The translations under genes were made by a program, and so were the position numbers. Positions 27,779-37,310 of a stretch of 64,000 nt of DNA are shown here, piece by piece. The number at the start of each line of letters is the position of its first letter. The stretch's first letter is position 1. The notes beneath the pieces were generated by a model, which worked only from the letters and a program-made list of their open reading frames with translations, made no database searches and was not told the origin of the DNA. Source of the stretch: CAXQZM01 sp965229645 (GTDB lineage Bacteria; Pseudomonadota; Alphaproteobacteria; UBA7985); assembly GCA_965229645.1 (NCBI GenBank), contig OZ245893.1, positions 124,001 to 188,000 on the forward strand, read 5' to 3'.

Positions 27779-29017
27779 TCAAACTTTGAGCGTTCCGTCG
27801 GCGATCCAGGCGTCGATCAACTTTAGAACATACTCGGCAAAGGCGGGGTCGTTGATATGGCAGTCGAGGTCATGGCGCTGGGTGGGGGCCACGATGAACT
27901 CTTGCGTGGCCGTGACCATGGCCGCCAGGGCGTCGGGGTCGTGCGCGGGCTGGCCGGGCTTGTCCCATTCTTCCACCCCGCCGCGGGGCATGAGGAAGTG
28001 CACGGGACCGCGCGCCTGGCGCAGGCGCGCGGCCATGTCCTGGATCAGGTCAGCGCGTTCCTGGCCGGTCAAGGCCGATGACTTGATCAAGCGATTGTGC
28101 GCATGGAAGGGGCGGTCGGCGTAGGCCGCGGGAATCGTTTGCCAGCCAGCAAAGTCGATCAAGTCCGCGCATCCAGGCGCGACGATCTGCGGGATACCCG
28201 CTGCGCCCGCGTTGGTCAGCCGGTCGGCGCCCGCGTGCGCGACCGACCCGACCTGCAGGTTCGCCAGTTCGGGCAAGGCCAAATCCAGCACCGCGGCGAA
28301 GTACCTCTGCCGGGCGAGGGCCTCAACCGCCATGCCGCCCATGCCTGTGGCGTGGAACACCGCGACCTCGAACCCGCGCTGCTGCAAAGGGTCCAACAGC
28401 AAAGTCATGTACTTGAGGCACGTGGCCCCAAGGGACGTCATGGCGATGACGGGACGATCCGCGCGCGGGGGCACCACCGCTTTAGCCGCGCCAACGACCG
28501 CGCCCGCCGCTTGGGAGAGGGAGGATTTGCATACCGAGTTCAATCCATAGAGCCCGCCCGCCCATAGGATCATTTGCAGGTCTGGCGACAGGCGGTCGGC
28601 GGGGATCAGGGGCGAAAAGGCGACGGTCGATACGACGTACTTGGGCACGCCCATGGGCAAGGCCTGGGCGCAGTCGAGCGCCAAGTCGGTTCCCATGGTG
28701 CCGCCCAGGGCGATCAGGGCGTCGATCTTGCCTTGCCCATAGAGCTGCGCGGTCAATCGCGCGCTGCCGCGGGCCATGACCTGCATGGCTTGGTTTTCAT
28801 CGCCCAGGGCGATGACATCGGCAAGGCGTGCGTCCGCAGCCGCCGCGACCTGGTGTTTGGACAGCGATGTCGGTGCCTTTGGATCGCCCAAAACCGAAAC
28901 GTCCATCGACACGACCGCCGCCCCCTGGGCGGTGATCGCCTCGCACAGGTACGACAGTTCGGCGTCTTTGGTATCAAAGGTTCCGATCACGAGGATGGTG
29001 GGGGGGGACTTGGTCAT
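27779..29017 (-). CDS. UPF0261 / Tm-1-like ATP-binding family protein
   Basis: 412 residues matching the UPF0261 family in order: ILVIGTFDTKDAELSYL at the N-terminus, IDALIALGGTMGTDLALDC, PKYVVSTVAFSPLIP, VIAMTSLGATCLKYM, VFHATGMGGMAVEAL, GIPQIVAPGCADLIDFAG and FLMPRGGVEEWDKPGQP. Family members resemble the N-terminal domain of the plant Tm-1 resistance protein, but their bacterial reaction is not well defined. It is the last gene of a six-gene minus-strand operon, two bases after the dehydrogenase stop, with GAGG before its ATG. Confidence 0.85.
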   Translation of the reverse strand: MTKSPPTILVIGTFDTKDAELSYLCEAITAQGAAVVSMDVSVLGDPKAPTSLSKHQVAAAADARLADVIALGDENQAMQVMARGSARLTAQLYGQGKIDALIALGGTMGTDLALDCAQALPMGVPKYVVSTVAFSPLIPADRLSPDLQMILWAGGLYGLNSVCKSSLSQAAGAVVGAAKAVVPPRADRPVIAMTSLGATCLKYMTLLLDPLQQRGFEVAVFHATGMGGMAVEALARQRYFAAVLDLALPELANLQVGSVAHAGADRLTNAGAAGIPQIVAPGCADLIDFAGWQTIPAAYADRPFHAHNRLIKSSALTGQERADLIQDMAARLRQARGPVHFLMPRGGVEEWDKPGQPAHDPDALAAMVTATQEFIVAPTQRHDLDCHINDPAFAEYVLKLIDAWIADGTLKV

Positions 29018-29019
29018 GC

Positions 29020-31458
29020 TTAGCCTCGCATTTTATGGCCTTCTGGATCGTAGGCGGCTTTGTGGATCGGCACGGCGGGCACGCGCTGCCCCGCCACGAG
29101 TACATGCAGGGGCTCTGCGGCCAGCCAAGCTTGGGTCACGCCCGCCCGATTTTGCACGTTTGCGAGCCCGAGCATGAGGCCCGTGCGATGGCCCCAGCCG
29201 CCCGAGGTCACGTGCCCGATCAAGGCATCGCCGCGAAAAACGGGTTCGTTGTGGATCAGGTACGGCCCCCGCTGCTCAACAAGGCTCGGGCAACTGAGCA
29301 GCACGGTTCGCACAGGTCCGGGATTGGGGCGGGCCAGGAGGGCGTCGCGTCCCTTGAACGACGGCTTCGACAGATCGACCGCAAAGCCCAGACCGACATC
29401 GAACGGGGTGTCGCCGCTGTCAAAGTCGTGGCCATAGTGGCGAAAGCCCTTTTCCAGACGGCAGGCGTTGAGGGCAAACATGCCAAGGCTCGGCACCGCG
29501 GCGAGTTGGTCGAAAATGTAGCCTGCAAATTCGGTCGGGAACAGCAATTCAAACCCCAACTCGCCCAAGAACGAGCGGCGGATGACCGTCGCCCGCACTT
29601 GGCCTAGGTCTATGTCGCGCACATCCCCGAACCCCAGCGCGGCCGCGCTCAGGTCGCTGCGGCTTAGGGCTTGCAAGTGGGCGCGGCTGTCAGGCCCGTG
29701 GATCGACAGCAAGCCCAAGCCGCTCGTCATATCGGTCACATGCACCCGCCACTTGGGGTCCAAGTGGCGCTGGATCCAATGCAGGTCGCGCCCTTGGTTG
29801 AGGTGCCCCGAGATGATCAAGAATTGATCCTGGCGCAAGCGCAAGAGGGTCACATCCGCTTCGCACCCGCCGCGGTCGTTCAAAAAGTGCCCATAGACCG
29901 ACCGACCCACGGGCACATCGCACTGCGCGGCCGAAATCGCATTGAGCGCGCAGCAAGCATCGCGCCCCTCGACCTGGATTTTGGCGTACATAGACTGGTC
30001 GAGCAGCACGGCGCGAGTGTGCGCCGTCAAACACTCGGCTTTGACCTGCGGGGCCCAGTCTTGGTAGCCGATTGACTCGCGATAAGGCCAACCCCGATGC
30101 GAGGCGTCAAAATACTGCGGCACCTCCCAGCCCGCACGCTCGGCAAAGCACGCCCCGCGCGCCACCCATTGCGCGTGCAGGGGCAGGCGCCGCAACCCCC
30201 GCGCGCTCGTGATTTGGCGGCCAGGCCACTGTAGGCCGTAGTGAAACCCTAAGGATTCGGCGGCCCGTGCGGCTCGATAGGCGGGGCTCGACTGAAAGGC
30301 CTGGATACGGTGAGCCGCCAACGCATCCATGGGTCGCGCGGGGGCACCATCGACGATCCATTCGGCCAAGGTTAGGCCAACCCCGCCCGAGTTCAGCACC
30401 CCGTTTGAGTTCATGCCCGTGGCCAGCATCAGCCCCTCGACCTCCCGCACGGGCCCCAGGTACGGGCGCCCGTCGGGGGTAAAACTCTCAGGCCCGTTGA
30501 AGTAGGTTTGGATGCCGAGGTCTTGCAAGGGCGGGTACCGTTCGAACATGGCCGTCAGCAGCGGTTCGCTATGGGCGAGGTCAAAGGGGATCTCATCGAA
30601 GCAAAACTCGGGCGAGATTCCCGCGGTTCCCCACGGTTTGCCCTGGGCCTCGAACCCGCCGATCAGCAGTTTGCCCGCGTCTTCTTTCCAATAGGTCCGT
30701 TCTTCGGCGATGTTCAGGATCGTGCGGCTGGGCTCAAGGTCTTGCAGAGGTTCGGTGACCACGTACCAATGCTCAACGGCGTGGAGGGGGACGGTTATGC
30801 CGTGTTGGGCGGCGAACTGCGCGCTCCAGATCCCCGTGGCCAGGACCACCGTCTTGGCGGCGATCATCTCGTCCGCGGTTTGCACGCCTTGAACCTTTCG
30901 TTCCTGGATCACCAGGGCCTGGGCGGGGCAGTTCTCGACGATTTGGGCGCCGAGCGCCCTGGCCCCCTTTGCCAGGGCATGGGTCGCGTCGAGGGCGTTG
31001 ACCTGCCCGTTGCTCGGCACGTAGAGCCCGCCATGGACGTCATCGATCTTCAGGTCTGGCCATTTTTCCAAAATCGCCTCGGGCCCCAGCAAGGTCGCGG
31101 GCACGCCCATGCGCCCCGCATGGTCGGCGGTCCGCTTAAGTTGTTCGTGCCGGAGCGGGCTGAGGGCCAGATTGAGGGTGCCGTTTTGCTTGTAGCCGGT
31201 GGCCTGGCCCGTTTCGCGCTCGAGCCGGTCGAACAGCCCCGCCGTATATTTGGCCAGCTCGGTCTGCGCAGACGACTCGCGAAGCTGCCCAACGATGCCC
31301 GCCGCGTGCCAGGTGGTGCCGCAGGCCAGTTGCTTGCGTTCCAAGACCGTGGCCTGCACGCCGCGCAGGGCCAGGTGATAGGCGATGGAAACGCCGATCA
31401 GACCCCCGCCGACAATCACCACGTCGGCCTGGCTCGGCGGCTTGGGCGTTGCGCTCAT
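29020..31458 (-). CDS. FAD-dependent dimethylglycine/sarcosine dehydrogenase-like protein (DAO + GcvT domains)
   Basis: 812 residues from the ATG at 31458, which overlaps the stop of the kinase gene. Upstream in-frame codons only add a low-complexity Arg/Gly stretch in the other gene's shadow. The N-terminus has a Rossmann FAD motif (ADVVIVGGGLIGVSIAYHLA) and CGTTWHAAGIVGQLR, the usual site of the dehydrogenase flavin region. The middle holds TGMNSNGVLNSGGVGLTLAEW. From about residue 430 a GcvT/aminomethyltransferase-like folate-binding region follows (SMYAKIQVEGRDACCALN, GHVTSGGWGHRTGLMLGLA). Such proteins oxidatively demethylate N-methylated amino acids and pass the C1 unit to tetrahydrofolate. 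The exact substrate is not visible. Confidence 0.85.
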   Translation of the reverse strand: MSATPKPPSQADVVIVGGGLIGVSIAYHLALRGVQATVLERKQLACGTTWHAAGIVGQLRESSAQTELAKYTAGLFDRLERETGQATGYKQNGTLNLALSPLRHEQLKRTADHAGRMGVPATLLGPEAILEKWPDLKIDDVHGGLYVPSNGQVNALDATHALAKGARALGAQIVENCPAQALVIQERKVQGVQTADEMIAAKTVVLATGIWSAQFAAQHGITVPLHAVEHWYVVTEPLQDLEPSRTILNIAEERTYWKEDAGKLLIGGFEAQGKPWGTAGISPEFCFDEIPFDLAHSEPLLTAMFERYPPLQDLGIQTYFNGPESFTPDGRPYLGPVREVEGLMLATGMNSNGVLNSGGVGLTLAEWIVDGAPARPMDALAAHRIQAFQSSPAYRAARAAESLGFHYGLQWPGRQITSARGLRRLPLHAQWVARGACFAERAGWEVPQYFDASHRGWPYRESIGYQDWAPQVKAECLTAHTRAVLLDQSMYAKIQVEGRDACCALNAISAAQCDVPVGRSVYGHFLNDRGGCEADVTLLRLRQDQFLIISGHLNQGRDLHWIQRHLDPKWRVHVTDMTSGLGLLSIHGPDSRAHLQALSRSDLSAAALGFGDVRDIDLGQVRATVIRRSFLGELGFELLFPTEFAGYIFDQLAAVPSLGMFALNACRLEKGFRHYGHDFDSGDTPFDVGLGFAVDLSKPSFKGRDALLARPNPGPVRTVLLSCPSLVEQRGPYLIHNEPVFRGDALIGHVTSGGWGHRTGLMLGLANVQNRAGVTQAWLAAEPLHVLVAGQRVPAVPIHKAAYDPEGHKMRG

Positions 31459-32297
31459 GCCCCTGCCTCGTAACGGCGCGCAAAATGAACGGCGCGCGCG
31501 AGCGCGGGTCCCGCCCGCGCCGCCATGCCAGGTTCGTGAACGCGGTCTTGCACCCAGCCGACGTAGGTGAGGGCGCGCAGGGCCAGCATGAGGTCCAATT
31601 CGTGCGTGTCGATCGGGCCATAGCCCTCCAGAACCGCGGCCTTGATGTCGGCAAATCGGGGGCTGTCCCATTCCTTAACCAGGGTCGTGGCGACGTCAAA
31701 GCTAGGGTAGCCGTAGGCGCAATCGTCGAAGTCGATGAGCGCGGGGTGCGCGCCGATCAGCAGGACATTTTCCCGCAAGGCATCCGCGTGGATCAGCTGC
31801 AGCGGCGGCAGAGGCGTGCGGGGCCAGAGGGTGCGGAACAGGTCCAGGTGCGTGCGCGTCAGCCCGCTACAGTCTTGCCAGCGTCCCCACAGCGGGCTCG
31901 GCCCCACAATCGCCTCCATATCCCAAATCGGTCGGTCGAGCGGGGGCAGTGCCACGCGCTGGCAACGCTTGAGCAAACGCCCCAGCGCCTGGTAGCCGTC
32001 GAGGGGAACGGGGGCTTGGTCGGCAAAGGTTTGCCCCTCGAGCCAGCGAACGCTGGAGTAAATTCGGCCTTGGACTGCGTGAACCGCGCCCGTTTGCGGC
32101 ACTTGGCAGCCCGCCTGGAACAGCGCGTCCATAAAGGCCAGCTCCGCCTCAATCTGCGAACGGGTGCGATAGCCAGGGCGATGGGCGCGCACGGCCCAGT
32201 CGCCGACGCGATACACGCAGTTTTCGCGCTGGGCGACAAGGTGGGCATCCTGCCCTTCCAAACCGAACGCGGCCAGGACCTCAGGGTTTAAGCGCAT
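31455..32297 (-). CDS. APH-family small-molecule kinase (hydroxylysine/homoserine-kinase-like)
   Basis: 280 residues of the aminoglycoside phosphotransferase fold. The catalytic loop is LIHADALRENVLL, matching HxDxxxxN, and the metal-binding motif is LIDFDDCAYGYPSFD. Its start overlaps the end of the class III PLP gene by 17 bp and its end overlaps the dehydrogenase. The PLP partner looks like an ethanolamine-phosphate or phosphohydroxylysine phospho-lyase. I therefore infer that this kinase phosphorylates a hydroxylated amine or amino acid that the partner then eliminates, as in the hydroxylysine route. An antibiotic-resistance role is unlikely in this context. Confidence 0.75.
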   Translation of the reverse strand: MRLNPEVLAAFGLEGQDAHLVAQRENCVYRVGDWAVRAHRPGYRTRSQIEAELAFMDALFQAGCQVPQTGAVHAVQGRIYSSVRWLEGQTFADQAPVPLDGYQALGRLLKRCQRVALPPLDRPIWDMEAIVGPSPLWGRWQDCSGLTRTHLDLFRTLWPRTPLPPLQLIHADALRENVLLIGAHPALIDFDDCAYGYPSFDVATTLVKEWDSPRFADIKAAVLEGYGPIDTHELDLMLALRALTYVGWVQDRVHEPGMAARAGPALARAVHFARRYEAGA

Positions 32298-33552
32298 GTA
32301 GGCTCGCGGCGAGGGCGTCGAGAAACAGGTCCGCTTGGTCGCGGGTCAGGGCGAGCGGCGGGCGGCACTTCAGGGTGTTTTTGTGGATACCAAAAGCGTT
32401 GATCAGCACCCCGCGCTGGCGCATCAACTCGGGCACGCGTTGGCACAGGTGCGGGTCGGGGTCGCCCGCCGCATCGACAAATTCCAACCCAAAGATCAAA
32501 CCGTGGCCGCGGGTATCGCCGATAAAGTCAAAGTCGCGGGCCAGCCCCTGCAGCTGGTCGCGCAGGTAGGTCCCCAGGGTGGCGGCCTGTTCCTGCAAGC
32601 CCTCCTCTTCAATGACGGCGAGCGTCGCCTTGGCCGCCGCGCACGACACGGGATTGCCGCCGAAGGTGTTGAAGTAGGAATAGTTGGAGCGAAAAGCCGC
32701 CATGGTGTCTGCGCTCGTGACCACGGCGCCGACGGGATGGCCGTTGGCCATGGGCTTGCCCAAGGTCACAATATGGGGCTGCACGCCCTGGTACTGGTGC
32801 CCCCAAAAATGCGACCCGAGCCGCCCAAAGCCTGGCTGCACCTCATCGGCGATGAACAGGCCCGCCGCCGACTCGACCTCCGCAATCGCGCCGCGCAACC
32901 AGCCTGAGGGTATGTGCGGCAAGCCTTCGTTGACAAAGGCAGGGCAAACCAGCAGCGCGGAAAACCCAGGGCCAGCGGCCTCCAAATTTTCAATCGCCGC
33001 CCTAACTTCCCGCGCAAATTCCCCAGGGTCGGCGCCGCGCAAGCTATCGGGCGCGGGCACGAAACGGACAAAATCGCCCGCCCCACCTGGCGGCGGGTTG
33101 GAGGTTTTAGACAGGCGCGAGACAAAATCCGTATTGCCGTGGTAGGTGTGGGTCGTGGCGATGATGCCCGTCTTGCCCGTCACCGCGCGGGCCATGCGCA
33201 GCGCGACGTCGTTCGCCTCCGACCCTGTGCAGGTCATGAGGACCGTTTCTAGACCTGCGCCGAAGGTCGCGGTTAGGGCTTCGGCATAGTCCAAAATGCC
33301 CTCGTGCAGGTACCGGGTATGGGTATTGAGTTGGCCCGCCTGGTCCGCAATCGCGGCGACAACACGGGGGTGGCAATGGCCAACATGGGGCACATTGTTG
33401 TAGCAGTCGAGGTAGCGCCTGCCGTCAGAATCCCAAACCCACGCCCCTTGACCGCGCACCAGATGCACGGGTTCGTCATAGAACAGCCGCACGTTGGGGC
33501 CGAGCAAGCGTCGGCGCTTGTCCAGCAGCGTTTCGGCGTCAGGGGAGGTCAT
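32281..33552 (-). CDS. Class III PLP enzyme, ethanolamine-phosphate/phosphohydroxylysine phospho-lyase-like
   Basis: 423 residues. The N-terminal LFYDEPVHLVRGQGAWVWD and YLDCYNNVPHVGHCHPRVV are characteristic of the AGXT2L-type phospho-lyase branch of class III aminotransferases. TCTGSEANDVALRMAR binds the PLP phosphate, GLFIADEVQPGFGRLG holds the PLP Asp, and the PLP lysine is in VTLGKPMANGHPVGAVV. Adjacent to an APH-type kinase, the likely reaction is elimination of ammonia and phosphate from a phosphorylated amino alcohol to give an aldehyde. A plain aminotransferase remains possible. Confidence 0.75.
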   Translation of the reverse strand: MTSPDAETLLDKRRRLLGPNVRLFYDEPVHLVRGQGAWVWDSDGRRYLDCYNNVPHVGHCHPRVVAAIADQAGQLNTHTRYLHEGILDYAEALTATFGAGLETVLMTCTGSEANDVALRMARAVTGKTGIIATTHTYHGNTDFVSRLSKTSNPPPGGAGDFVRFVPAPDSLRGADPGEFAREVRAAIENLEAAGPGFSALLVCPAFVNEGLPHIPSGWLRGAIAEVESAAGLFIADEVQPGFGRLGSHFWGHQYQGVQPHIVTLGKPMANGHPVGAVVTSADTMAAFRSNYSYFNTFGGNPVSCAAAKATLAVIEEEGLQEQAATLGTYLRDQLQGLARDFDFIGDTRGHGLIFGLEFVDAAGDPDPHLCQRVPELMRQRGVLINAFGIHKNTLKCRPPLALTRDQADLFLDALAASLHALKP

Positions 33553-34916
33553 GCAAGGGCGCTGAAACCCGCGTCCAGGCAGGTGAGGATGGTGTCTGCC
33601 TCGGCCTCGGTCAGGATCAGCGGCGGGCTCATGATCAGATTGTTGCCAGAGATACGGACCATGGTGCCCGCCGCGTAGGTCGCCTCAAAAACTTTCGCGA
33701 CCAGCGCGGGGTCCAGCGGTGCTTTGGTGTCTCGGTCGCCGACCAACTCGGCGCAGAGCATGAGGCCCTGGCCGCGGACATCGCCGATGACCTCGTGGGT
33801 CTGCATGAGGCGTTCCAGGCCCGCCTTCAACTGGGCACCGCGCGCGGCGGCGTTTTCGTGCACGTTCAAGCGGGTGATTTCGGGCACGCACGCCAGCGCC
33901 GCCGCCGCGCCGACGGGATGGGCCGAATAGGTATAGCCGTGGCCAATGGACCCCAGCGTCGATGTGTCGCTCTCAAACACGTCCGCGACCCGTTCGTGGA
34001 TCATGACCGCGCCAAAGGGGAAGTAGCCGTTGGTAATGGCTTTGGCCGTCGCCATCAAATCCGGTTGCACGCCCCAAAGGCGCGAGCCGGTCCATCCGCC
34101 CGTGCGGCCAAAGGCGGTAATGACCTCGTCCGCGATCAGCAAAATCCCGTGGCGGTCGCAAATGTCGCGCACGGCGGGCATGAAGCTGGCATGGGGCACA
34201 TGAACGCCGCCCGCGCCCAATACTGGTTCCATGATGAAAGCGGCGATGGTGTCGGGCCCCTGAAAGGCGATTTCGGCCTCCAACTGCGCCAGCAAAAACG
34301 GGGTCAGGGCCGCTTGCGTTTCCGCGCCGAAGGGGTTGCGGTAGAGATAGGGTCCTTCGACGTGGAAGCATCCGGGCAGCAACGGTTCGTACGCGCGGCG
34401 GAAGTTGGCGTTGCCGTTGACGGACGCCCCGCCCATGTGCGTGCCGTGATAGCCTTTTTTAAGGGACAAGAACTTGACCCGGTCGGCCTGGCCGCGAATT
34501 TTGTGGTATTGGCGGGCCAGGCGCAAGGCGGTTTCAACCGAATCGGACCCGCCCGAGGTGAAGAAGGCGCGGGTCAGCCCATCGGGGGCGAACCATTCCC
34601 CCAACATGTGCGACAGTTCCACGGCGGGACCCGTCGAGGTGCCCCGGAACGCCGAGTAGTAAGCGAGCTGATCCAACTGCTGGGCAATGGCCGCTTTCAC
34701 GGGGTCGCAGGAATAGCCCAAATTGACGTTCCAGAGGCCGCCGACGGCGTCGATGACGTCGCGGCCTTCGACATCGGTAATCCTGACCCCTTGACCCGCC
34801 ATGATCACCTTGGGCGGATTGGCGCGCATGTCTGCAGGATGCGCCATGGGGTGCCACATGTGCTTGGCATTGTGTTCCTGGATGAAGTTGGCGTTTTGAA
34901 GTTCTGGCTCAAACAT
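33549..34916 (-). CDS. Class III aminotransferase (omega-amino acid:pyruvate type)
   Basis: 455 residues. The family signature starts with NAKHMWHPMAHPADM and DAVGGLWNVNLGYSCDPV. FFTSGGSDSVETALRLARQY binds the cofactor phosphate, GILLIADEVITAFGRTG contains the PLP Asp, and the Schiff-base lysine is in MATAKAITNGYFPFGAV. It transfers an amino group, probably from an omega-amino acid or amine to pyruvate. ATGA overlap with the phospho-lyase-like gene and 8-bp overlap with the HAD gene place it firmly in the operon. Confidence 0.85.
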   Translation of the reverse strand: MFEPELQNANFIQEHNAKHMWHPMAHPADMRANPPKVIMAGQGVRITDVEGRDVIDAVGGLWNVNLGYSCDPVKAAIAQQLDQLAYYSAFRGTSTGPAVELSHMLGEWFAPDGLTRAFFTSGGSDSVETALRLARQYHKIRGQADRVKFLSLKKGYHGTHMGGASVNGNANFRRAYEPLLPGCFHVEGPYLYRNPFGAETQAALTPFLLAQLEAEIAFQGPDTIAAFIMEPVLGAGGVHVPHASFMPAVRDICDRHGILLIADEVITAFGRTGGWTGSRLWGVQPDLMATAKAITNGYFPFGAVMIHERVADVFESDTSTLGSIGHGYTYSAHPVGAAAALACVPEITRLNVHENAAARGAQLKAGLERLMQTHEVIGDVRGQGLMLCAELVGDRDTKAPLDPALVAKVFEATYAAGTMVRISGNNLIMSPPLILTEAEADTILTCLDAGFSALA

Positions 34917-35568
34917 AGGTCTTCCTTACCTTGGCGAAGGACCCTTGCGGGTCCCGAACGTTGAAGTGGACATGGGGCATACCCAGGTCCTGCGCACCCT
35001 TGATATTCTTGGCCTGGTCGTCGATGAACAAGCAGGCGCTGAGCGGCAGGTCAAGCGCCGCGGCCACCAACCCAAAGGCGCGCGGGTCGGGTTTCAAGAT
35101 CTGGGTGTAGGTGGCGTCGATCAAGACCTCGAACTCCTGTAAGAGGGGCAAGTTTGCGGAGAAGTCCTCGCCGTAAAACAGGTCCAACTCATTGGAGAGG
35201 ATGGCAAGGCGCAGGCCCCGTGCCTTGGCGTGAGCGATGGTTTCGACCGCCTCGGGCCGGATCCATTCTGCAGGGTCGGCGTCGCCGCGCGCGGCCCGAA
35301 CGAAGGCCGCCATGGCGTCCCATTCTTGACCGACCAGGGTGCCCACCTGCCGCGCGCGGGTCAGCCAGTAAGCGCGCTCGCTCAGTTCCTGGCGCTGCAT
35401 GGCCTCCCACAGCGCATCGTCCCCCTCGGCAAAGGGTCCGCGCCAGGTCAAGCTGCCGTCAGGGAGGCCCAGCCGCGCCTCGGTGCTGGCATGGGTTTCA
35501 AATAGCGTCTTGGAAATGACACCCCCAAAGTCGAAGACGAGCGCCCGAATGGGGCCAACAGTTAGCAT
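34909..35568 (-). CDS. HAD-superfamily hydrolase, subfamily IA
   Basis: 219 residues with the HAD motifs: nucleophile in ALVFDFGGVISKT, motif II Ser in LAILSNELDLF, motif III Lys in ILKPDPRAFGLV and the acidic pair in ACLFIDDQAKNI. A helical cap lies between motifs I and II. It is the first gene of the minus-strand catabolic operon and is likely a small-molecule phosphatase (or dehalogenase-like hydrolase). It could counteract or complement the kinase downstream. Substrate unknown. Confidence 0.85.
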   Translation of the reverse strand: MLTVGPIRALVFDFGGVISKTLFETHASTEARLGLPDGSLTWRGPFAEGDDALWEAMQRQELSERAYWLTRARQVGTLVGQEWDAMAAFVRAARGDADPAEWIRPEAVETIAHAKARGLRLAILSNELDLFYGEDFSANLPLLQEFEVLIDATYTQILKPDPRAFGLVAAALDLPLSACLFIDDQAKNIKGAQDLGMPHVHFNVRDPQGSFAKVRKTYV

Positions 35569-35598
35569 GTTAATTATTCTTGACAGGTTTACAGACGT

Positions 35599-35795
35599 AT
35601 ATCAACGGTCATAAAAGTTATCACTTTTATGACCGTTTCGTGTCTCACGGCAGAAACGCTTCGCGTTTCGCCTCCGACGGGGCCTTCGCTTATACCCCGA
35701 GGCGCGTGTCCGCTATTCTCGGGGCCGCTACGGGGGCCGCAGTCGCGGCCCTTATACCAGCGAACATGAGAGTCATTCTCAATCGCCGCTGGTAT
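35599..35795 (+). mobile_element. MITE-like element, copy B (197 bp)
   Basis: Left end ATATCAACGGTC, right end GCCGCTGGTAT. Inside is hairpin 1 at 35606-35635 (CGGTCATAAAAGT / ACTTTTATGACCG, loop TATC), then an AAACGC-TTC-GCGTTT hairpin, a CCCCGAG...CTCGGGG stem, GGCCGC-AGTC-GCGGCC and the terminal palindromic module. It is exactly as long as copy C (197 bp). It lies between the divergent HAD and aldehyde dehydrogenase genes, so it also forms most of their shared promoter region. Confidence 0.75.
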
Positions 35796-35828
35796 TTGTC
35801 AACACGATACGGGTGAGGAGGCGGACCC

Positions 35829-37310
35829 ATGCTGGACCAGTCTGCAATCGATACGCGGCGGCGCATTCCCGTTCCCGATCAGGGCCATTGGATCGGCGGG
35901 CGCATGGTCAGCCCTGCCGCCCAAATGGCGGTGACATCGCCCATCGACGGCCAGCACCTGGCCCGCGTGGGGCAAGGAACGATCGCGGAAATGGACGCGG
36001 CGATTGCGGCCGCGCGGCGGAGCTTCGGCGCGGGCACCTGGTCGCGCATGGCACCAGCAGGGCGCAAGCGCATTCTCCACCGCATCGCAGATCGAATAGA
36101 GGCCGCCGCTTTGGACTTGGCGGTGTTGGGCAGTCGCGACAACGGTACCGAGATTTCCATGTCCTTTCGGGCCGAACCGGGCAGCGCGGCGGCGACCTTT
36201 CGCTACTACGCCGAGTGCTGCGACAAGATCAACGGCGACATCGCGCCGACGGACCCGCAAGTCCTGGGCCTGATCCACCGCGAACCCGTGGGCGTCGTCG
36301 GGCTGATCCTGCCCTGGAACTTCCCGCTGATGATCGGCGCGTGGAAAATCGCGCCCGCCCTGGCTATGGGCAACTCGGTCGTGGTCAAACCGGCGGAAGT
36401 TGCCAGCCTCAGCTTGCTCAAGCTGGTTGAGATTTGCCACGAGTCAGGATTGCCCGAGGGGGTTTTGAACCTGGTGACGGGAACGGGCGCCTGCGTTGGC
36501 AATCGCCTGGCCGAACACGGCGATGTCGATGCCTTGGCCTTTACCGGCGGCGGCGCGACGGCGCGCAAGTTGCTGGCCGCCTCGGCGCGATCCAACATGA
36601 AACCCGTTTATTTGGAACTCGGCGGCAAGTCTCCTAACTTGATCTTTGCGGACGCGCCCGATCTGGCGCGCGCCATCAAAACCTCGGCGGCGGGAATTTT
36701 TCGCAATTCGGGCCAGGTTTGCGTCGCGGGGTCGCGTCTGCTGGTCCAGCGCAGCATCTACGACGAAGTGGCCGCGCAGTTGGTGGCCGAAGCGCAAGCC
36801 CTAAAGGTCGGCGACCCGCTCGACATGACGACGCAGTCGGGCGCGGTGGCGAGCCAAGCCCAGTTGGAGGCCAATTTGGCCCATGTCGCGAGGGCGCACG
36901 ATGAGGGGGCCGAATTGCTGACCGGCGGCGGGCAGATTTTGGCGGAAACGGGCGGCACCTACATGGCCCCGACCGTGTTTGGCGGCGTGCGCGCGGAGAT
37001 GCGCCTATTCCAACAAGAGGTGTTCGGTCCCGTTCTGGGCCTGACCGCGTTCGACGACGAGGCCGAGGCGATCCAACTCGCCAACGCCACCGTTTACGGG
37101 CTGGCGGCGGGGGTCTGGACGCGCGACCTTAGCCGGGCTCATCGTCTGGTCCGCGACATTGACAGCGGCGTTGTCCATGTCAATACTTACGGCGGACCCG
37201 ACGTGACGGTGCCCCTGGGCGGGCATCGGCAGTCGGGCAACGGGTCGGATAAGTCGTTGCACGCGCTGGAAAAGTATCAAAAATTGAAGACCGCATGGAT
37301 CCAGTTATGA
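35829..37310 (+). CDS. NAD(P)-dependent aldehyde dehydrogenase
   Basis: 493 residues, preceded by GAGGAG. Catalytic Cys is C298 in FRNSGQVCVAGSR and the general base is E263 in LELGGKSPNL. The Rossmann-type VGLILPWNFPL and TGGGATARKLL segments are also present. Oxidises an aldehyde to a carboxylate, plausibly the product of the divergently transcribed phospho-lyase-like or aminotransferase enzymes. It heads an operon with a TTT transporter, the next gene overlapping its 3' end. Confidence 0.88.
   Translation: MLDQSAIDTRRRIPVPDQGHWIGGRMVSPAAQMAVTSPIDGQHLARVGQGTIAEMDAAIAAARRSFGAGTWSRMAPAGRKRILHRIADRIEAAALDLAVLGSRDNGTEISMSFRAEPGSAAATFRYYAECCDKINGDIAPTDPQVLGLIHREPVGVVGLILPWNFPLMIGAWKIAPALAMGNSVVVKPAEVASLSLLKLVEICHESGLPEGVLNLVTGTGACVGNRLAEHGDVDALAFTGGGATARKLLAASARSNMKPVYLELGGKSPNLIFADAPDLARAIKTSAAGIFRNSGQVCVAGSRLLVQRSIYDEVAAQLVAEAQALKVGDPLDMTTQSGAVASQAQLEANLAHVARAHDEGAELLTGGGQILAETGGTYMAPTVFGGVRAEMRLFQQEVFGPVLGLTAFDDEAEAIQLANATVYGLAAGVWTRDLSRAHRLVRDIDSGVVHVNTYGGPDVTVPLGGHRQSGNGSDKSLHALEKYQKLKTAWIQL

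Noticed and set aside
31459..31671. N-terminal extension of the DAO-GcvT protein by 71 residues
   Set aside because: The extension is Arg/Gly-rich and lies in the shadow of the kinase gene; the ATG at 31458 begins just before the FAD motif and overlaps the kinase stop as elsewhere in this operon.
31455..32297. Aminoglycoside resistance gene
   Set aside because: The APH fold is shared by many small-molecule kinases, and overlap with a phospho-lyase-like PLP enzyme and amine catabolic genes points to metabolism.
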